Positions 18,081 through 26,587 of a stretch of DNA of 64,000 nucleotides are shown one piece after another (the first letter of the stretch is position 1; each line of letters opens with the position of its first letter). Position numbers and translations under genes: made by a program. The stretch spans positions 1,488,001 to 1,552,000 of the forward strand of contig NZ_JALLGW010000001.1 of assembly GCF_023074835.1 (NCBI RefSeq), read 5' to 3'. This stretch comes from Halomarina salina. GTDB taxonomy: Archaea; Halobacteriota; Halobacteria; Halobacteriales; Haloarculaceae. Below the pieces are notes generated by a model, which had not been told where the DNA came from, did no database searches, and saw only the letters and a program-made list of their open reading frames with translations.

Positions 18081-19576
18081 GCGTCGCCCTCTGTCGTGGT
18101 CGAATCGGCGTCACCCGCGACCGACTCGGCCACGAACTCGCCGACCAGGTGTCCCTCGGTGAGCGCCGTCATGAGGTCCATCCCTGGGATGTAGACGTTG
18201 GGGTCACCGCCTTCGAGGCTCTCGGCGGCGTTGCCGCCGGCGTAGAGGTTCTCGACGACCGATCCGTCGTCGCGAACGACTCGCATCCGCTCGTCGACGA
18301 CGATACCCTGTCTCGCCTTGACGTACATCGGCTGTATCTTCGCCGTGTAGAACGGCGGCGTGAGTTCGTGAGGGTAGGCACGCCCGTACGGGACGTCGGC
18401 CGCGTCGTCGGTCGCCCGGTTGACGGTCGCGATGGTGGAGCCGAGCCGGTCGCCGTCGAGACCGTAGCGGGCTGCGACCTCCGCGACGGTGTCGGCCACG
18501 TCGAAGCAGTCCTCGTCCAGCAGGAAGGAGAACTGGTGGTTCGTGAGCGGTTCGTCGAGGAACAGGTCGACGATGGACCCGTCGAGGACGATGTAGCCCG
18601 TCGCGTCGGGCTGGTCGAGGAGGTGCATGTCCATGACCCGGTAGGGGACGTTCCCGCAGTCCATGAACCGCTCGGCGTCGTCGTTCACGATGATAGCGCC
18701 GGCCTTGACGAGTTCGTTCGGGAGGTAGACGCCTTCGGGGACGGTGAACGGACCGTGCATGTCGTACAGCGGTTCGTCGAGTCGCAGCCCGAGTTCCTCC
18801 GCGATTCGAAGCGCGTCGCCGGTGTTCTCACGGGTGCCCCAGTAGTCGAGCCCGGCGATCTCCGGGACGCGCTCGGCGATGAGTTCCGGGTTGGCCGCGA
18901 ACCCGTCGCAGGCCAGGAGGACGTGGTCGGCGCGAATCATGTGGGTGGTCTGGCGGCGCGGGACGGCGGTCGGGTTCTCCTTGGAGGCGACGCCGATGAC
19001 CGCGCCAGTCGTCTCGTCGCGGAGCAGCTGGTCACAGGGGAACTCGGTCCGGACGTCGACGCCGCGTTCCACTGCCGCCTCGTGGAGGGCGTCGGTGACG
19101 GGTTTTCCGGCCCGCGGGATGACGCCGTCGTCGCGGACGGGGTAGTGCGTCCGGTGGACCCGGTGGCCGGCCATCTCGAACCGGCCGGTGTGGAGGGTGA
19201 GGTCGGCTCCGATCTCCTCCCGTAGCCAGTCGAGCGTCCGACCGGAGTTCCCGGCGACCGTCGTCACGAGCGTCCGATCGAGCGTGTACTGGTCGGCGGA
19301 CGACTCCGTCTGCTGGGCGAGGAGGTCGTCGTAGAACGCCTCGGCCGAGTCGTCGATGCCGCGTTCTCGCTGGAGCGACGAGTCGACACCGCAGATCTGA
19401 CCGGTCGCCACTCTGGCTTTGCCGCCGATGCGGTCGGCCTTCTCGAGGAGTACCACGTCGGCGTGGACGGCCGCTGTCGCCGCTGCCGCGAGGCCACACC
19501 CGCCCCCACCGACGACGGCGAACTCCGTCGCCGCTTCCCAGTCGACCAGTTCCGGGTCGACGTCTCGAACGAACAT
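18077..19576 (-). CDS. fumarate reductase/KsdD-type FAD-dependent oxidoreductase (first copy)
   Basis: 499-residue flavoprotein. The N-terminal FAD-binding GGGGCGLAAA motif begins near residue 23, followed by LLEKADRIGGKARVATGQ; a C-terminal VENLYAGGNAAE closes the FAD site. This is the soluble single-polypeptide type used for desaturation of diacids or steroids (for example TcuA tricarballylate dehydrogenase). No heme or signal peptide. ATG at 19576 lies about 26 bases after a CTTATG element, fitting a leaderless transcript; upstream extension would be proline-rich antisense sequence of the binding-protein linker. Coupled to the MmgE/PrpD gene and divergent from the binding-protein gene. Confidence 0.9.
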   Translation of the reverse strand: MFVRDVDPELVDWEAATEFAVVGGGGCGLAAAATAAVHADVVLLEKADRIGGKARVATGQICGVDSSLQRERGIDDSAEAFYDDLLAQQTESSADQYTLDRTLVTTVAGNSGRTLDWLREEIGADLTLHTGRFEMAGHRVHRTHYPVRDDGVIPRAGKPVTDALHEAAVERGVDVRTEFPCDQLLRDETTGAVIGVASKENPTAVPRRQTTHMIRADHVLLACDGFAANPELIAERVPEIAGLDYWGTRENTGDALRIAEELGLRLDEPLYDMHGPFTVPEGVYLPNELVKAGAIIVNDDAERFMDCGNVPYRVMDMHLLDQPDATGYIVLDGSIVDLFLDEPLTNHQFSFLLDEDCFDVADTVAEVAARYGLDGDRLGSTIATVNRATDDAADVPYGRAYPHELTPPFYTAKIQPMYVKARQGIVVDERMRVVRDDGSVVENLYAGGNAAESLEGGDPNVYIPGMDLMTALTEGHLVGEFVAESVAGDADSTTTEGDA

Positions 19577-19670
19577 ACGTGCACCTTGTGACACGCTCGC
19601 ATAAGCGTTAGTGGAACCGAAGCTCCGCAGCCATCCCAAACCAAGATTTATGTGGTCTCCGCAGAGAGGT
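19577..19670. promoter_or_regulatory. divergent promoter region between flavoprotein and binding-protein genes
   Basis: Minus strand: CTTATG at 19600-19605 lies about 26 bases from the flavoprotein ATG. Plus strand: TTTATG at 19647-19652 lies about 22 bases from the binding-protein ATG at 19671. Both fit haloarchaeal TATA boxes of leaderless genes. The minus box is preceded by AACG, giving AACGCTTATG, close to AACGCTTAAG over the livG-like promoter at 15141-15149. Confidence 0.5.
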
Positions 19671-21032
19671 ATGGGACAGAAGTCCATGTCAAGGGATAGC
19701 AAATATAGCAGTACCAGCAGGCGACAGTACATCGCAGCCCTCGGCGCCGCGGGGCTCGCCGGGTTAGCAGGGTGTGCGAGCGGAGAGGACGCCACTACCA
19801 CGGAAGGGGGGAACGGTGGCGGTGGCGGTGGTGGCGGCGGTGGCGGCAACGGCACTGGCACTACCACCGGCACGACCGGCGGGAGCGCCGAGGAGGTCGT
19901 CATCGGTGCCAACGAACCGCTCTCGGGGAGTCTGTCGCGAGCCGGGTCCGCGATGGCGCGCGGAGCCGAACTCGCGACGATTCACGTCAATCAGGGCGGC
20001 GTCGTGCCCGGGTTCGACGAGGGGGGAATCCCGAGTCTCGACGGGGCGACGCTCGCGCTCGAACGAGGCGACAACGAGGGGACACAGGAGCTGGGCGGTG
20101 AGGTCGAACAGCAGCTCATCGACGCCGGAGCGGTCGCCATCACGGGCTGTTACTCCTCGCCGGTGACGCTGTCGGCGGCCCAGATCGCCGAACGCGAGCA
20201 GGTCCCGCACGTCATCGACGTCTCGGTCGCCAACCGTATCCTCCAGGACCGACAGCTCGAATACGGCTTCCGCGTCTCCCCGAACGCAGACCGTTTCGCC
20301 CAGAACTACGCGACGTTCATGCCGGAGATGGCACGGGCGAACGGGGCGACGATGGACACGGCCGGGCTGGTCTACCTCGACAACGCGTTCGGGCAGTCCA
20401 TCGCCGAGACGCTCCAGGCCCAGCTTCCGGAGAACGACGTGGAGGTCCTGTTCGCCGACGCGTACGCGTTCGACCAGGGCAACCTCTCCACCGAGGCGAC
20501 GAAGGCGAAGCAGAACGACCCCGACGCCCTCGTCTTCACGGGCTACGGCAACGGTGGCATCAAGATGATGAACGGCCTGCAGAACGTCGACTACCGCCCG
20601 TCGCTCCTGACCGGCTGTTCGACCCCGACGTTCACGTCCGAGCAGGTCATCTCGGAGATCGGTTCGTTCGTCGACGGCGGCTTCGGCAACAACTACGACT
20701 TCGATCACAACCTCGACTGGACGGAGACGATCTTCACCGACTACGAGTCGGAGTTCGGTGACCCGCTCAACGTGATCCACACCTCGATGAGCTACACGGC
20801 GGTCATCGTGATCGCCAACGCCATCGAACAGGCCGGGTCGACCGACCCGACGGCGATTCGGGACGCGCTCAGCCAGGTCACCGTCGAACAGCACCCGGCT
20901 GCCATGGGACCGGTCACCTTCCGCGACGACGGCGAGAACGAGAACAGTCTGGCACCCATGCTCCAGGTTCAGGAGGGGGAGGCAGACGTCGTCTACCCCG
21001 AAGAGTACGCACAGTCGAGTCCGCAGTTCTGA
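19671..21032 (+). CDS. ABC transporter substrate-binding lipoprotein (LivK/amide-binding type)
   Basis: 453-residue secreted binding protein. A Tat signal (STSRRQYIAALG) is followed by a lipobox ending LAGLAGC, so it should be folded before export and lipid-anchored. A Gly/Thr linker follows, then a periplasmic-binding-protein type I domain: VVIGANEPLSGSL, ARGAELATIHVN, VYLDNAFGQSIAETL, DALVFTGYGNGG. ATG at 19671 fits TATA spacing; an ATG at 19686 would also leave the signal intact. It heads the plus-strand livKHM-like operon and is divergent from the flavoprotein gene. The ligand is an amino acid, amide or organic acid; not resolvable from sequence. Confidence 0.92.
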   Translation: MGQKSMSRDSKYSSTSRRQYIAALGAAGLAGLAGCASGEDATTTEGGNGGGGGGGGGGGNGTGTTTGTTGGSAEEVVIGANEPLSGSLSRAGSAMARGAELATIHVNQGGVVPGFDEGGIPSLDGATLALERGDNEGTQELGGEVEQQLIDAGAVAITGCYSSPVTLSAAQIAEREQVPHVIDVSVANRILQDRQLEYGFRVSPNADRFAQNYATFMPEMARANGATMDTAGLVYLDNAFGQSIAETLQAQLPENDVEVLFADAYAFDQGNLSTEATKAKQNDPDALVFTGYGNGGIKMMNGLQNVDYRPSLLTGCSTPTFTSEQVISEIGSFVDGGFGNNYDFDHNLDWTETIFTDYESEFGDPLNVIHTSMSYTAVIVIANAIEQAGSTDPTAIRDALSQVTVEQHPAAMGPVTFRDDGENENSLAPMLQVQEGEADVVYPEEYAQSSPQF

Positions 21033-21086
21033 GCCGCTGTCGACCGTTGAGCAACTATTAAATAGCCCTTCCCCCATCGTAGAGCT

Positions 21087-22025
21087 ATGTTACGCATTGT
21101 CTTACAGAGCGACTTCCTTGGACCGATCCAGGACTTTCTGAGCGACGTGGCTGCGCTCGACCCGCTGATACTCCAGCTGGCGGTCTTCGGTCTCCTGCTG
21201 GGGGGTATCTACGCGCTGGCCGCACTGGGTCTCACGATGATCTTCGGCGTGATGGATATCGTCAACTTCGCACACGGGTCGTTTCTCGTTCTGGGGATGT
21301 TCTCCTCGTGGTGGGTCGCGACGACGTTCGGTATCTCTCCGTTCATCACCATCGGGGTCAGTGCGCTCTTCTTGCTCCTGGTCGGGGTGGTCGCGAGCGT
21401 ACTGACCATCGAACCGATAATCGAGGAACCCGCGGAGAACCAGTTCATCGTCACGCTGGGTATCTCGTTCATCATCGTCGCACTGCTCGAGATGCAGTTC
21501 GGCGCCCAGTCGCGGTCACTGGGGCTCCAGTTGGGCTCCTACCAGTTTCTCGGTGCGCTCATCCCGAAGGCCCAGCTGTACGCGCTCATCATCGCGGTCG
21601 GCGCGATCGCCGCGTGCTGGGGGTTCCTCTACTACACGAAACTCGGGCGGGCCCTCCGAGCGACGGCCGACAATCGCGATGCCGCCTGGTACATGGGCGT
21701 CGACGTCCCCCGTGTCGACCACCTCACGTTCGGTCTCGGTGCTGCGCTCGCAGGACTCGGCGGCGGCGCTATCGTGCTGTTCTCGCCGTTCGACCCGTTC
21801 GCGGGTGAGAGCTACCTCGTGACGGCGTTCGTCATCGTCATCCTCGGCGGTCTCGGGTCGTTTCCCGGCGCGCTCGTCGGGGGTATCATCATCGGCTTCA
21901 TCGAGGTGTTCGGCAGCTATTACCTCCCGGGGACGGTGTACCAGGTCGTGATATTCGGACTGTTCGTCGTGTTGCTCTACCTCAAACCGACCGGGCTGTT
22001 CGGTGAGGAGGAGGTCGAACGATGA
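21087..22025 (+). CDS. branched-chain-type ABC transporter permease (LivH family)
   Basis: 312-residue inner-membrane permease with about eight hydrophobic segments. LivH hallmarks are GGIYALAALGLTMIFGVMD followed by NFAHGSFLVLGMF near the N-terminus, GRALRATADNRDAAWYMGV in the cytoplasmic loop and a C-terminal LKPTGLFGEEEVER. An AT-rich TATTAAATA element about 31 bases before the ATG may give an extra promoter, although co-transcription with the binding protein 55 bases upstream is likely. The stop overlaps the LivM-like start by four bases. Confidence 0.93.
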   Translation: MLRIVLQSDFLGPIQDFLSDVAALDPLILQLAVFGLLLGGIYALAALGLTMIFGVMDIVNFAHGSFLVLGMFSSWWVATTFGISPFITIGVSALFLLLVGVVASVLTIEPIIEEPAENQFIVTLGISFIIVALLEMQFGAQSRSLGLQLGSYQFLGALIPKAQLYALIIAVGAIAACWGFLYYTKLGRALRATADNRDAAWYMGVDVPRVDHLTFGLGAALAGLGGGAIVLFSPFDPFAGESYLVTAFVIVILGGLGSFPGALVGGIIIGFIEVFGSYYLPGTVYQVVIFGLFVVLLYLKPTGLFGEEEVER

Positions 22026-23134
22026 GTTCCGAGCAGTCGTCGCTCGGGAGTATCCGGACGGTCTACGACCGGGTCGACGGCTGGCGCTACGGCTCGGTCC
22101 TGAAGCTACTCGTCGTGTTCGGTATCCTCGCGGCGTTGCCGCCGCTGCTCGACGTCTACGTGTTCGGCATCGGCCTGGGGTCGTTCATCAGCACCAACAT
22201 CCTCATCGTGACCCTGGTGTACGCGACGGCCGGCCAGGCGTGGAACATCATGTCGGGCTACACCGGCTACTTCTCGTTCGGACACGCGGCGTTCTTCGGC
22301 GTGGGGGCGTACGCGACGAGCAAGCTGAGTGTCACGTTCGGCATCAGCCCCTGGGTCGGCCTCCTCGTCGGGGGAGTCGTCGCCGCGCTGGTCGGCCTCC
22401 TCGTCGGGTATCTGAACTTCCGCTACGGGTTGCGGGGTCACTACTTCGCGCTGGCGACGTTCGCCATCGCGTTGCTCCTGCAGGTCGTCGTCCGAAACAT
22501 GGGTGAACTCGGCGGGGCCGTCGGTATCTACCGGCCGTTCCCGAGCGACTACGGTGCGGAGTTCGGTCTCATCGCGATGCAGTTCCGGGATGCCACGTCC
22601 TACTACTACGTCATCTTCGGATTCCTGGTGGTGGTGACCGTCGCCGCCTGGCTGATCAAGCGCTCGCAGTACGGGCTCTACCTGTTCGCGATTCGCGAGA
22701 ACGAGGAGGCGGCAGCGAGTCTCGGCATCTCACCGTTCCGCTACAAGATGTTCGCCATCGGTACCTCTGCGTTCTTCACCGCGTGGGCTGGCGCGTTCTG
22801 GAGTATGTACGTCGAGATCATCCGCCCGTCGACCGTCTTCGGCATCAATCGGAACGTCCAGATCCTCCTCCCGTCGGTCGTCGGTGGCATCGGGAGCGTC
22901 GGCGGGACGATTCTCGGCGCGTTCGTCGTCTTCCCACTCGGCGAGGCGCTGCGTCTCTCCTTCCCGGACACGCCAGGCCTCGACACGGTGGTCTACGGCG
23001 GTGCACTGGTGCTCATCGCACTGTTACTGCCGAACGGCCTCGTCTCCCTCGGCGGGGTGTTCGGCCGGGACAGCTCCGACGACGAGGACGGGGACAGCGC
23101 GACGAACGACGAACGGGCTCCATCCGACGACTGA
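22022..23134 (+). CDS. branched-chain-type ABC transporter permease (LivM family)
   Basis: 370-residue permease with a hydrophilic N-terminus of about 30 residues and roughly nine to ten membrane segments. LivM features are GQAWNIMSGYTGYFSFGHAAFFGVGAY in two adjacent segments, the loop SQYGLYLFAIRENEEAAASLGI, and the C-terminal LLPNGLVSLGGVFG. An acidic, Ser/Asp-rich tail of about 25 residues follows, typical of haloarchaea. It completes the membrane part of the importer whose ATPases lie at 15175-16679. Confidence 0.93.
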   Translation: MSSEQSSLGSIRTVYDRVDGWRYGSVLKLLVVFGILAALPPLLDVYVFGIGLGSFISTNILIVTLVYATAGQAWNIMSGYTGYFSFGHAAFFGVGAYATSKLSVTFGISPWVGLLVGGVVAALVGLLVGYLNFRYGLRGHYFALATFAIALLLQVVVRNMGELGGAVGIYRPFPSDYGAEFGLIAMQFRDATSYYYVIFGFLVVVTVAAWLIKRSQYGLYLFAIRENEEAAASLGISPFRYKMFAIGTSAFFTAWAGAFWSMYVEIIRPSTVFGINRNVQILLPSVVGGIGSVGGTILGAFVVFPLGEALRLSFPDTPGLDTVVYGGALVLIALLLPNGLVSLGGVFGRDSSDDEDGDSATNDERAPSDD

Positions 23135-23218
23135 GCGAGTCGGTGTCGTGTCGCGGCCATCTGCCTCTTCGTGGTACCGCCGTCCGACGACCACTACGAG
23201 ACCGACGAGCCGAGCCGG

Positions 23219-23593
23219 CTACTCTACGACGCCGTCGACGACGAGGTCGTTGTGGACGACCATCCGCTCGACCCGACCGTCGGTCACCTCGTAGACGTCG
23301 ACGAAGCGAACGCCGTCGAACCGTTCGCCCTTCGAGTCGACGCCGTAGAGGGTCCCGAGGCAGACGACGTCCTTTCCCGAGACGACCCAGCGGTCGAACT
23401 CCTTGTCGGCCCACTCGTACCGCGACGAGAACCAGTCGAGCATCTCGTCGGCGGCGTCCGGCCCCTCGAAGCGAGCGGCGGGAAGCGTGATGACCGCCGT
23501 CGGGGCGAACAGTTCGCGGATGGTCCCGCGGCGCTGTTCGTCGGCCATCCGCTCGAACAGTTCCTCGACGACCGCGCGTGGTGTCGACGCCAT
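23219..23593 (-). CDS. SnoaL/NTF2-like family small protein
   Basis: 124-residue protein with an alpha+beta cone-fold pattern: VVEELFERMADEQRRGTIRELFAPTAVI at the start, AADEMLDWFSSRYEW in the middle and VRFVDVYEVTDGRVERMVVHNDLV at the end. This is typical of SnoaL-like/NTF2-like proteins, a fold used for isomerases, cyclases, dehydratases or ligand binding. ATG at 23593 is chosen; an upstream GTG/ATG would add only four residues. It is convergent with the livM-like gene and divergent from the flavoprotein gene at 23701. Specific activity not predictable. Confidence 0.8.
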   Translation of the reverse strand: MASTPRAVVEELFERMADEQRRGTIRELFAPTAVITLPAARFEGPDAADEMLDWFSSRYEWADKEFDRWVVSGKDVVCLGTLYGVDSKGERFDGVRFVDVYEVTDGRVERMVVHNDLVVDGVVE

Positions 23594-23700
23594 ACTCGTT
23601 CTCACTGTGGAGGTGGCTAAACTGTTGCTCCAGTCCGACCCGCTGGAGGCGAGTTCCCCGGTGAGGTAGCTTTACGGCGCCCCCGGCCGACGTGTGCTGT

Positions 23701-25134
23701 ATGGCATCACGTAACGACAGCCCCCCGACTATCGAGGAAGCCGACGGTGAAGTCGTCACGGCCGACGAGGTCGACTGGGCCGTAGAGACCGACGTCCTCG
23801 TCGGTGGGGGCGGTGGCACCGGTCTCGTCGCCGGACTCGCCGCTGCGGAGAACGAGGCGTTGACCGTGACTATCCTGGAGAAGTCCGGGTCGTTCGGCGG
23901 GAACACGTCGCTATCGACGGGGATGATTCCCGCAGCCGGGACGAAGCTCCAGCAGGCGGCCGGCATCGAGGAAGCCCCCGAGGACATGGCCCGCGACATC
24001 CTCGAGAAGAACGGGTACGCCGCGGACGAGGAGCGGGTGCACCACCTCTGTCGGGAGAGCGCCCCTCTGATTCACTGGCTGGTCGACGACTGGGGTATCG
24101 ACCTCCACCTCGTGAACGACTTCAAGTACCCCAAACACTCGGAATTCCGGATGCACGCCCCTCCGGGGCGGAACGGCGACAACCTCGTCTCTCAACTCGT
24201 CGACCGGGCGGAGGCGACCGAAAACGTCGAACTGCTCACCGACGCGCCGCTGCGGAAACTGGTCACCGACGACGACGCCGTGGTCGGCGCCGTGACGGGG
24301 AAACGGCACACGGAGGCGGTCGCCGCTCGTGCGGTCGTCCTCGCGACCGACGGGTTCGCCGGGAACCGGCGAATGGTCGCGAATCACTGCGAGGAGATCG
24401 CCGACGCTCTGTACTTCGGGTCGGACGGGAACACCGGTGACGGCATCCGCTGGGGTGCACAGCTGGGCGGGGAGCTGTCGTGTATGGACGCCTACCAGGC
24501 GCACGCTACCGTCGCTCACCAGACGGGGTCGCTGTCGACGTACGCGGTCGTGATGAACGGCGGCATCCTCGTCAACGAGGCGGGACGGCGGTTCGGCGAC
24601 GAGACGAAGGGCTACTCCGCCTTCGCCGTCGACGTCCTCGAACAGCCCGAGGGGCTGGGGTACGAGCTCTTCGACGCCGACATCTTCGACCGGCTCGAAG
24701 GCGAGTTCGACGACTTCGACGAGGCGGCCGCGCTGGGCGCGTACGCTTCGGCCGACGACGTCGCGACGCTAGCCGAGGAACTGGGGTGTGACCCGGCGGA
24801 GGCGACGGCGGCCGTCGAGCGGTACAACCAGGCCGTCGAAGCGGACGAACCGGACGAGGTGGGGCGGACCGACGGTCGGTCGACGCTGGAGGCGCCGTTC
24901 TACGGCGCGAAGATCACCGGTGCGCTGTTCCACACGCAGGGCGGACTGTCGGTCGACGAGCACGCGCGCGTCGTCCGGACCGACGGGTCCGTCGTCGAGA
25001 ACCTCTACGCGGGCGGTGGGGCGGCCGCAGGTATCAGCGGTCACGGCCCCGGCGGGTACCTCAGCGGGAACGGACTGACGACCGCCCTCGGCTACGGCCG
25101 ACTCGCGGGCGAGCACGTCGCGGAGACGCTATGA
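23701..25134 (+). CDS. fumarate reductase/KsdD-type FAD-dependent oxidoreductase (second copy)
   Basis: 477-residue soluble flavoprotein of the same superfamily as 18077-19576. FAD motif GGGGGTGLVAGLAAA begins near residue 37 and continues to LEKSGSFGGNTSLSTGM. RAVVLATDGFAGN and VENLYAGGGAAAGISGHG close the FAD site. The GNTSLSTG and GPGGYLSGNG loops resemble 3-ketosteroid dehydrogenase and urocanate/fumarate reductase-type enzymes that work on activated double bonds. ATG at 23701 lies about 28 bases after a TTTACG element, fitting a leaderless start. Coupled by a four-base overlap to the second MmgE/PrpD gene. Substrate unknown. Confidence 0.9.
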   Translation: MASRNDSPPTIEEADGEVVTADEVDWAVETDVLVGGGGGTGLVAGLAAAENEALTVTILEKSGSFGGNTSLSTGMIPAAGTKLQQAAGIEEAPEDMARDILEKNGYAADEERVHHLCRESAPLIHWLVDDWGIDLHLVNDFKYPKHSEFRMHAPPGRNGDNLVSQLVDRAEATENVELLTDAPLRKLVTDDDAVVGAVTGKRHTEAVAARAVVLATDGFAGNRRMVANHCEEIADALYFGSDGNTGDGIRWGAQLGGELSCMDAYQAHATVAHQTGSLSTYAVVMNGGILVNEAGRRFGDETKGYSAFAVDVLEQPEGLGYELFDADIFDRLEGEFDDFDEAAALGAYASADDVATLAEELGCDPAEATAAVERYNQAVEADEPDEVGRTDGRSTLEAPFYGAKITGALFHTQGGLSVDEHARVVRTDGSVVENLYAGGGAAAGISGHGPGGYLSGNGLTTALGYGRLAGEHVAETL

Positions 25135-26519
25135 CGCGCGAGCCACCGGAGCCCGTCCGGGAGTGGGAGGCCGCAGTGTTCGAGTTCCTCGATGCCCCGG
25201 TGCCCGAGGAGGTGCTCGAACACGGCGCGAAGACGGTCGCCGACGTCCTCGCCGCGACGGTCGCGGGGAGCGCGGCCCCGCCGTACCGTGAGACCTGGGC
25301 GGCGATGGACCTCCCGGCAGGACCCGCGACCGTCCTCGGGACCGACCGGACGACCGCTCCGATGCAGGCGGCGGCTCTCAACGGTACCGCGGCCATCGTC
25401 CAGGAAGTCGAAGAAGGGCACAACACCGGTGGACACGTCGGCTCGGGTATCGTCGTCGGCGGTCTCGCGGTGGCGGAGGCGACCGACGCCAGCGGTGAGC
25501 AGTTCGTGGAGGCGTGTGTCAGAGCCTACGAGGTCTGTGCCCGTCTGGAGGAGGCGCTGTTTCGCATGAAGGGGCGCATCAACGACGCTGTTCCCTGGTT
25601 AGTCCGCAATCCGCACGCGACGTGGACCGTCGTGGGGCCGGCGCTCGCAGGTGTCCTCGCGACCGGTGCGGACACCGCGACGGTCCGGGAGACGTTCCGC
25701 CTCGCGGCGAACCGCGCCGTCGTATCGATGGACGACCCGTACGCGAGCGGGCCGCCGTCGCGGAACCTCACCGCCGGAGCGAGCGCGAGCGTAGGCGTAC
25801 TGATGGCTCAGCAAGCGCGGGCGGGGATGACGGGCTCCGGTGGGGTCATCGAGGCCGTCTACGACCCGTTCGACGACGACGAGGCCGACCCTGGGTGGCT
25901 CACCGACCGATTCGCCGACCTCGGGGAGCGCTGGGAGTCGACGTACAACTACTTCAAGCCCTATCCGTCCTGTCGGTACACCCACCCGCCGCTGGACGCA
26001 CTGCGCGACGTCGACGGCGTCTCACAGTTCGACCCCGACGACATCGACCGAATCGTCGTCGAGACGTACGCCAACGCGGCAGAGATGAGGCGACAGGACC
26101 CTGATACCCTCACTGGGGCCAAGTTCTCTATCCCCTACGTCCTCGCTCGGTATCTCCAGAGCGGCGAGGTAACGTTGGAGCACTTCGACCCCGAGAGCAT
26201 CGCCGACCCTGCGGTCAGGTCGCTCGCCGAGCGCGTCGAGGTGCGAGTCGACAGCGCGTTCGAGGCGGCGTTCTCCGAGGACTGGGGTGCGCGGGTGACC
26301 GTCGAACTGACCGACGGGTCTCGCCACGCTGCCGAGCGGACGTACCCCCGAGGCGACTACCGCGACCCAATCGACGACGAGGCGTTCGACGAACGGCTCC
26401 GGACGCTGCTCGCCTGGGGTCTCCCCGACGCTGCGGTTGCCGACGCACACGACGCGCTCAGCACACTCCGTCGTTCAGCGGTCAGGGACACGGCTACAGC
26501 ACTCGCTACCGACAGTTGA
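25131..26519 (+). CDS. MmgE/PrpD family protein (second copy)
   Basis: 462-residue MmgE/PrpD-family protein. The diagnostic blocks parallel the first copy: VADVLAATVAGS, VEEGHNTGGHVGSGIVVGGLAVA, YFKPYPSCRYTHPPLDALRDV and KFSIPYVLARYL. The catalytic-region histidine stretch differs (EEGHNTGGH here, DEGHKYAAGH in copy one), so the two copies need not share a substrate. It is co-translated with the flavoprotein and followed after 68 bases by an IclR-type regulator in the same direction. Dehydratase, decarboxylase or epimerase action on a small di- or tricarboxylate is expected from the family. Confidence 0.9.
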   Translation: MTREPPEPVREWEAAVFEFLDAPVPEEVLEHGAKTVADVLAATVAGSAAPPYRETWAAMDLPAGPATVLGTDRTTAPMQAAALNGTAAIVQEVEEGHNTGGHVGSGIVVGGLAVAEATDASGEQFVEACVRAYEVCARLEEALFRMKGRINDAVPWLVRNPHATWTVVGPALAGVLATGADTATVRETFRLAANRAVVSMDDPYASGPPSRNLTAGASASVGVLMAQQARAGMTGSGGVIEAVYDPFDDDEADPGWLTDRFADLGERWESTYNYFKPYPSCRYTHPPLDALRDVDGVSQFDPDDIDRIVVETYANAAEMRRQDPDTLTGAKFSIPYVLARYLQSGEVTLEHFDPESIADPAVRSLAERVEVRVDSAFEAAFSEDWGARVTVELTDGSRHAAERTYPRGDYRDPIDDEAFDERLRTLLAWGLPDAAVADAHDALSTLRRSAVRDTATALATDS

Positions 26520-26525
26520 AATAGC

Positions 26526-26542
26526 GTTCGCAATTAGCGAAC
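26526..26542. promoter_or_regulatory. inverted repeat upstream of the IclR-family gene (candidate operator)
   Basis: GTTCGC, five bases, GCGAAC: a perfect 6-base inverted repeat between the MmgE/PrpD stop and the regulator start. Autoregulation through such a site is common for IclR proteins. A near-identical GTTCGCAATnnnCGAAC also occurs inside the regulator gene (26641-26657) and in a downstream remnant (27486-27502), so shared coding ancestry is a competing explanation. Confidence 0.45.
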
Positions 26543-26587
26543 ACAAGCGGTACTCCTTTGTCGTCAGTCACCCAATCAGAGACAACC

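Noticed and set aside
19577-19912. Upstream extension of the first flavoprotein into a Pro-rich sequence
   Set aside because: It overlaps the plus-strand Gly-rich linker of the binding protein and the promoter region; the ATG at 19576 gives the standard Rossmann N-terminus.
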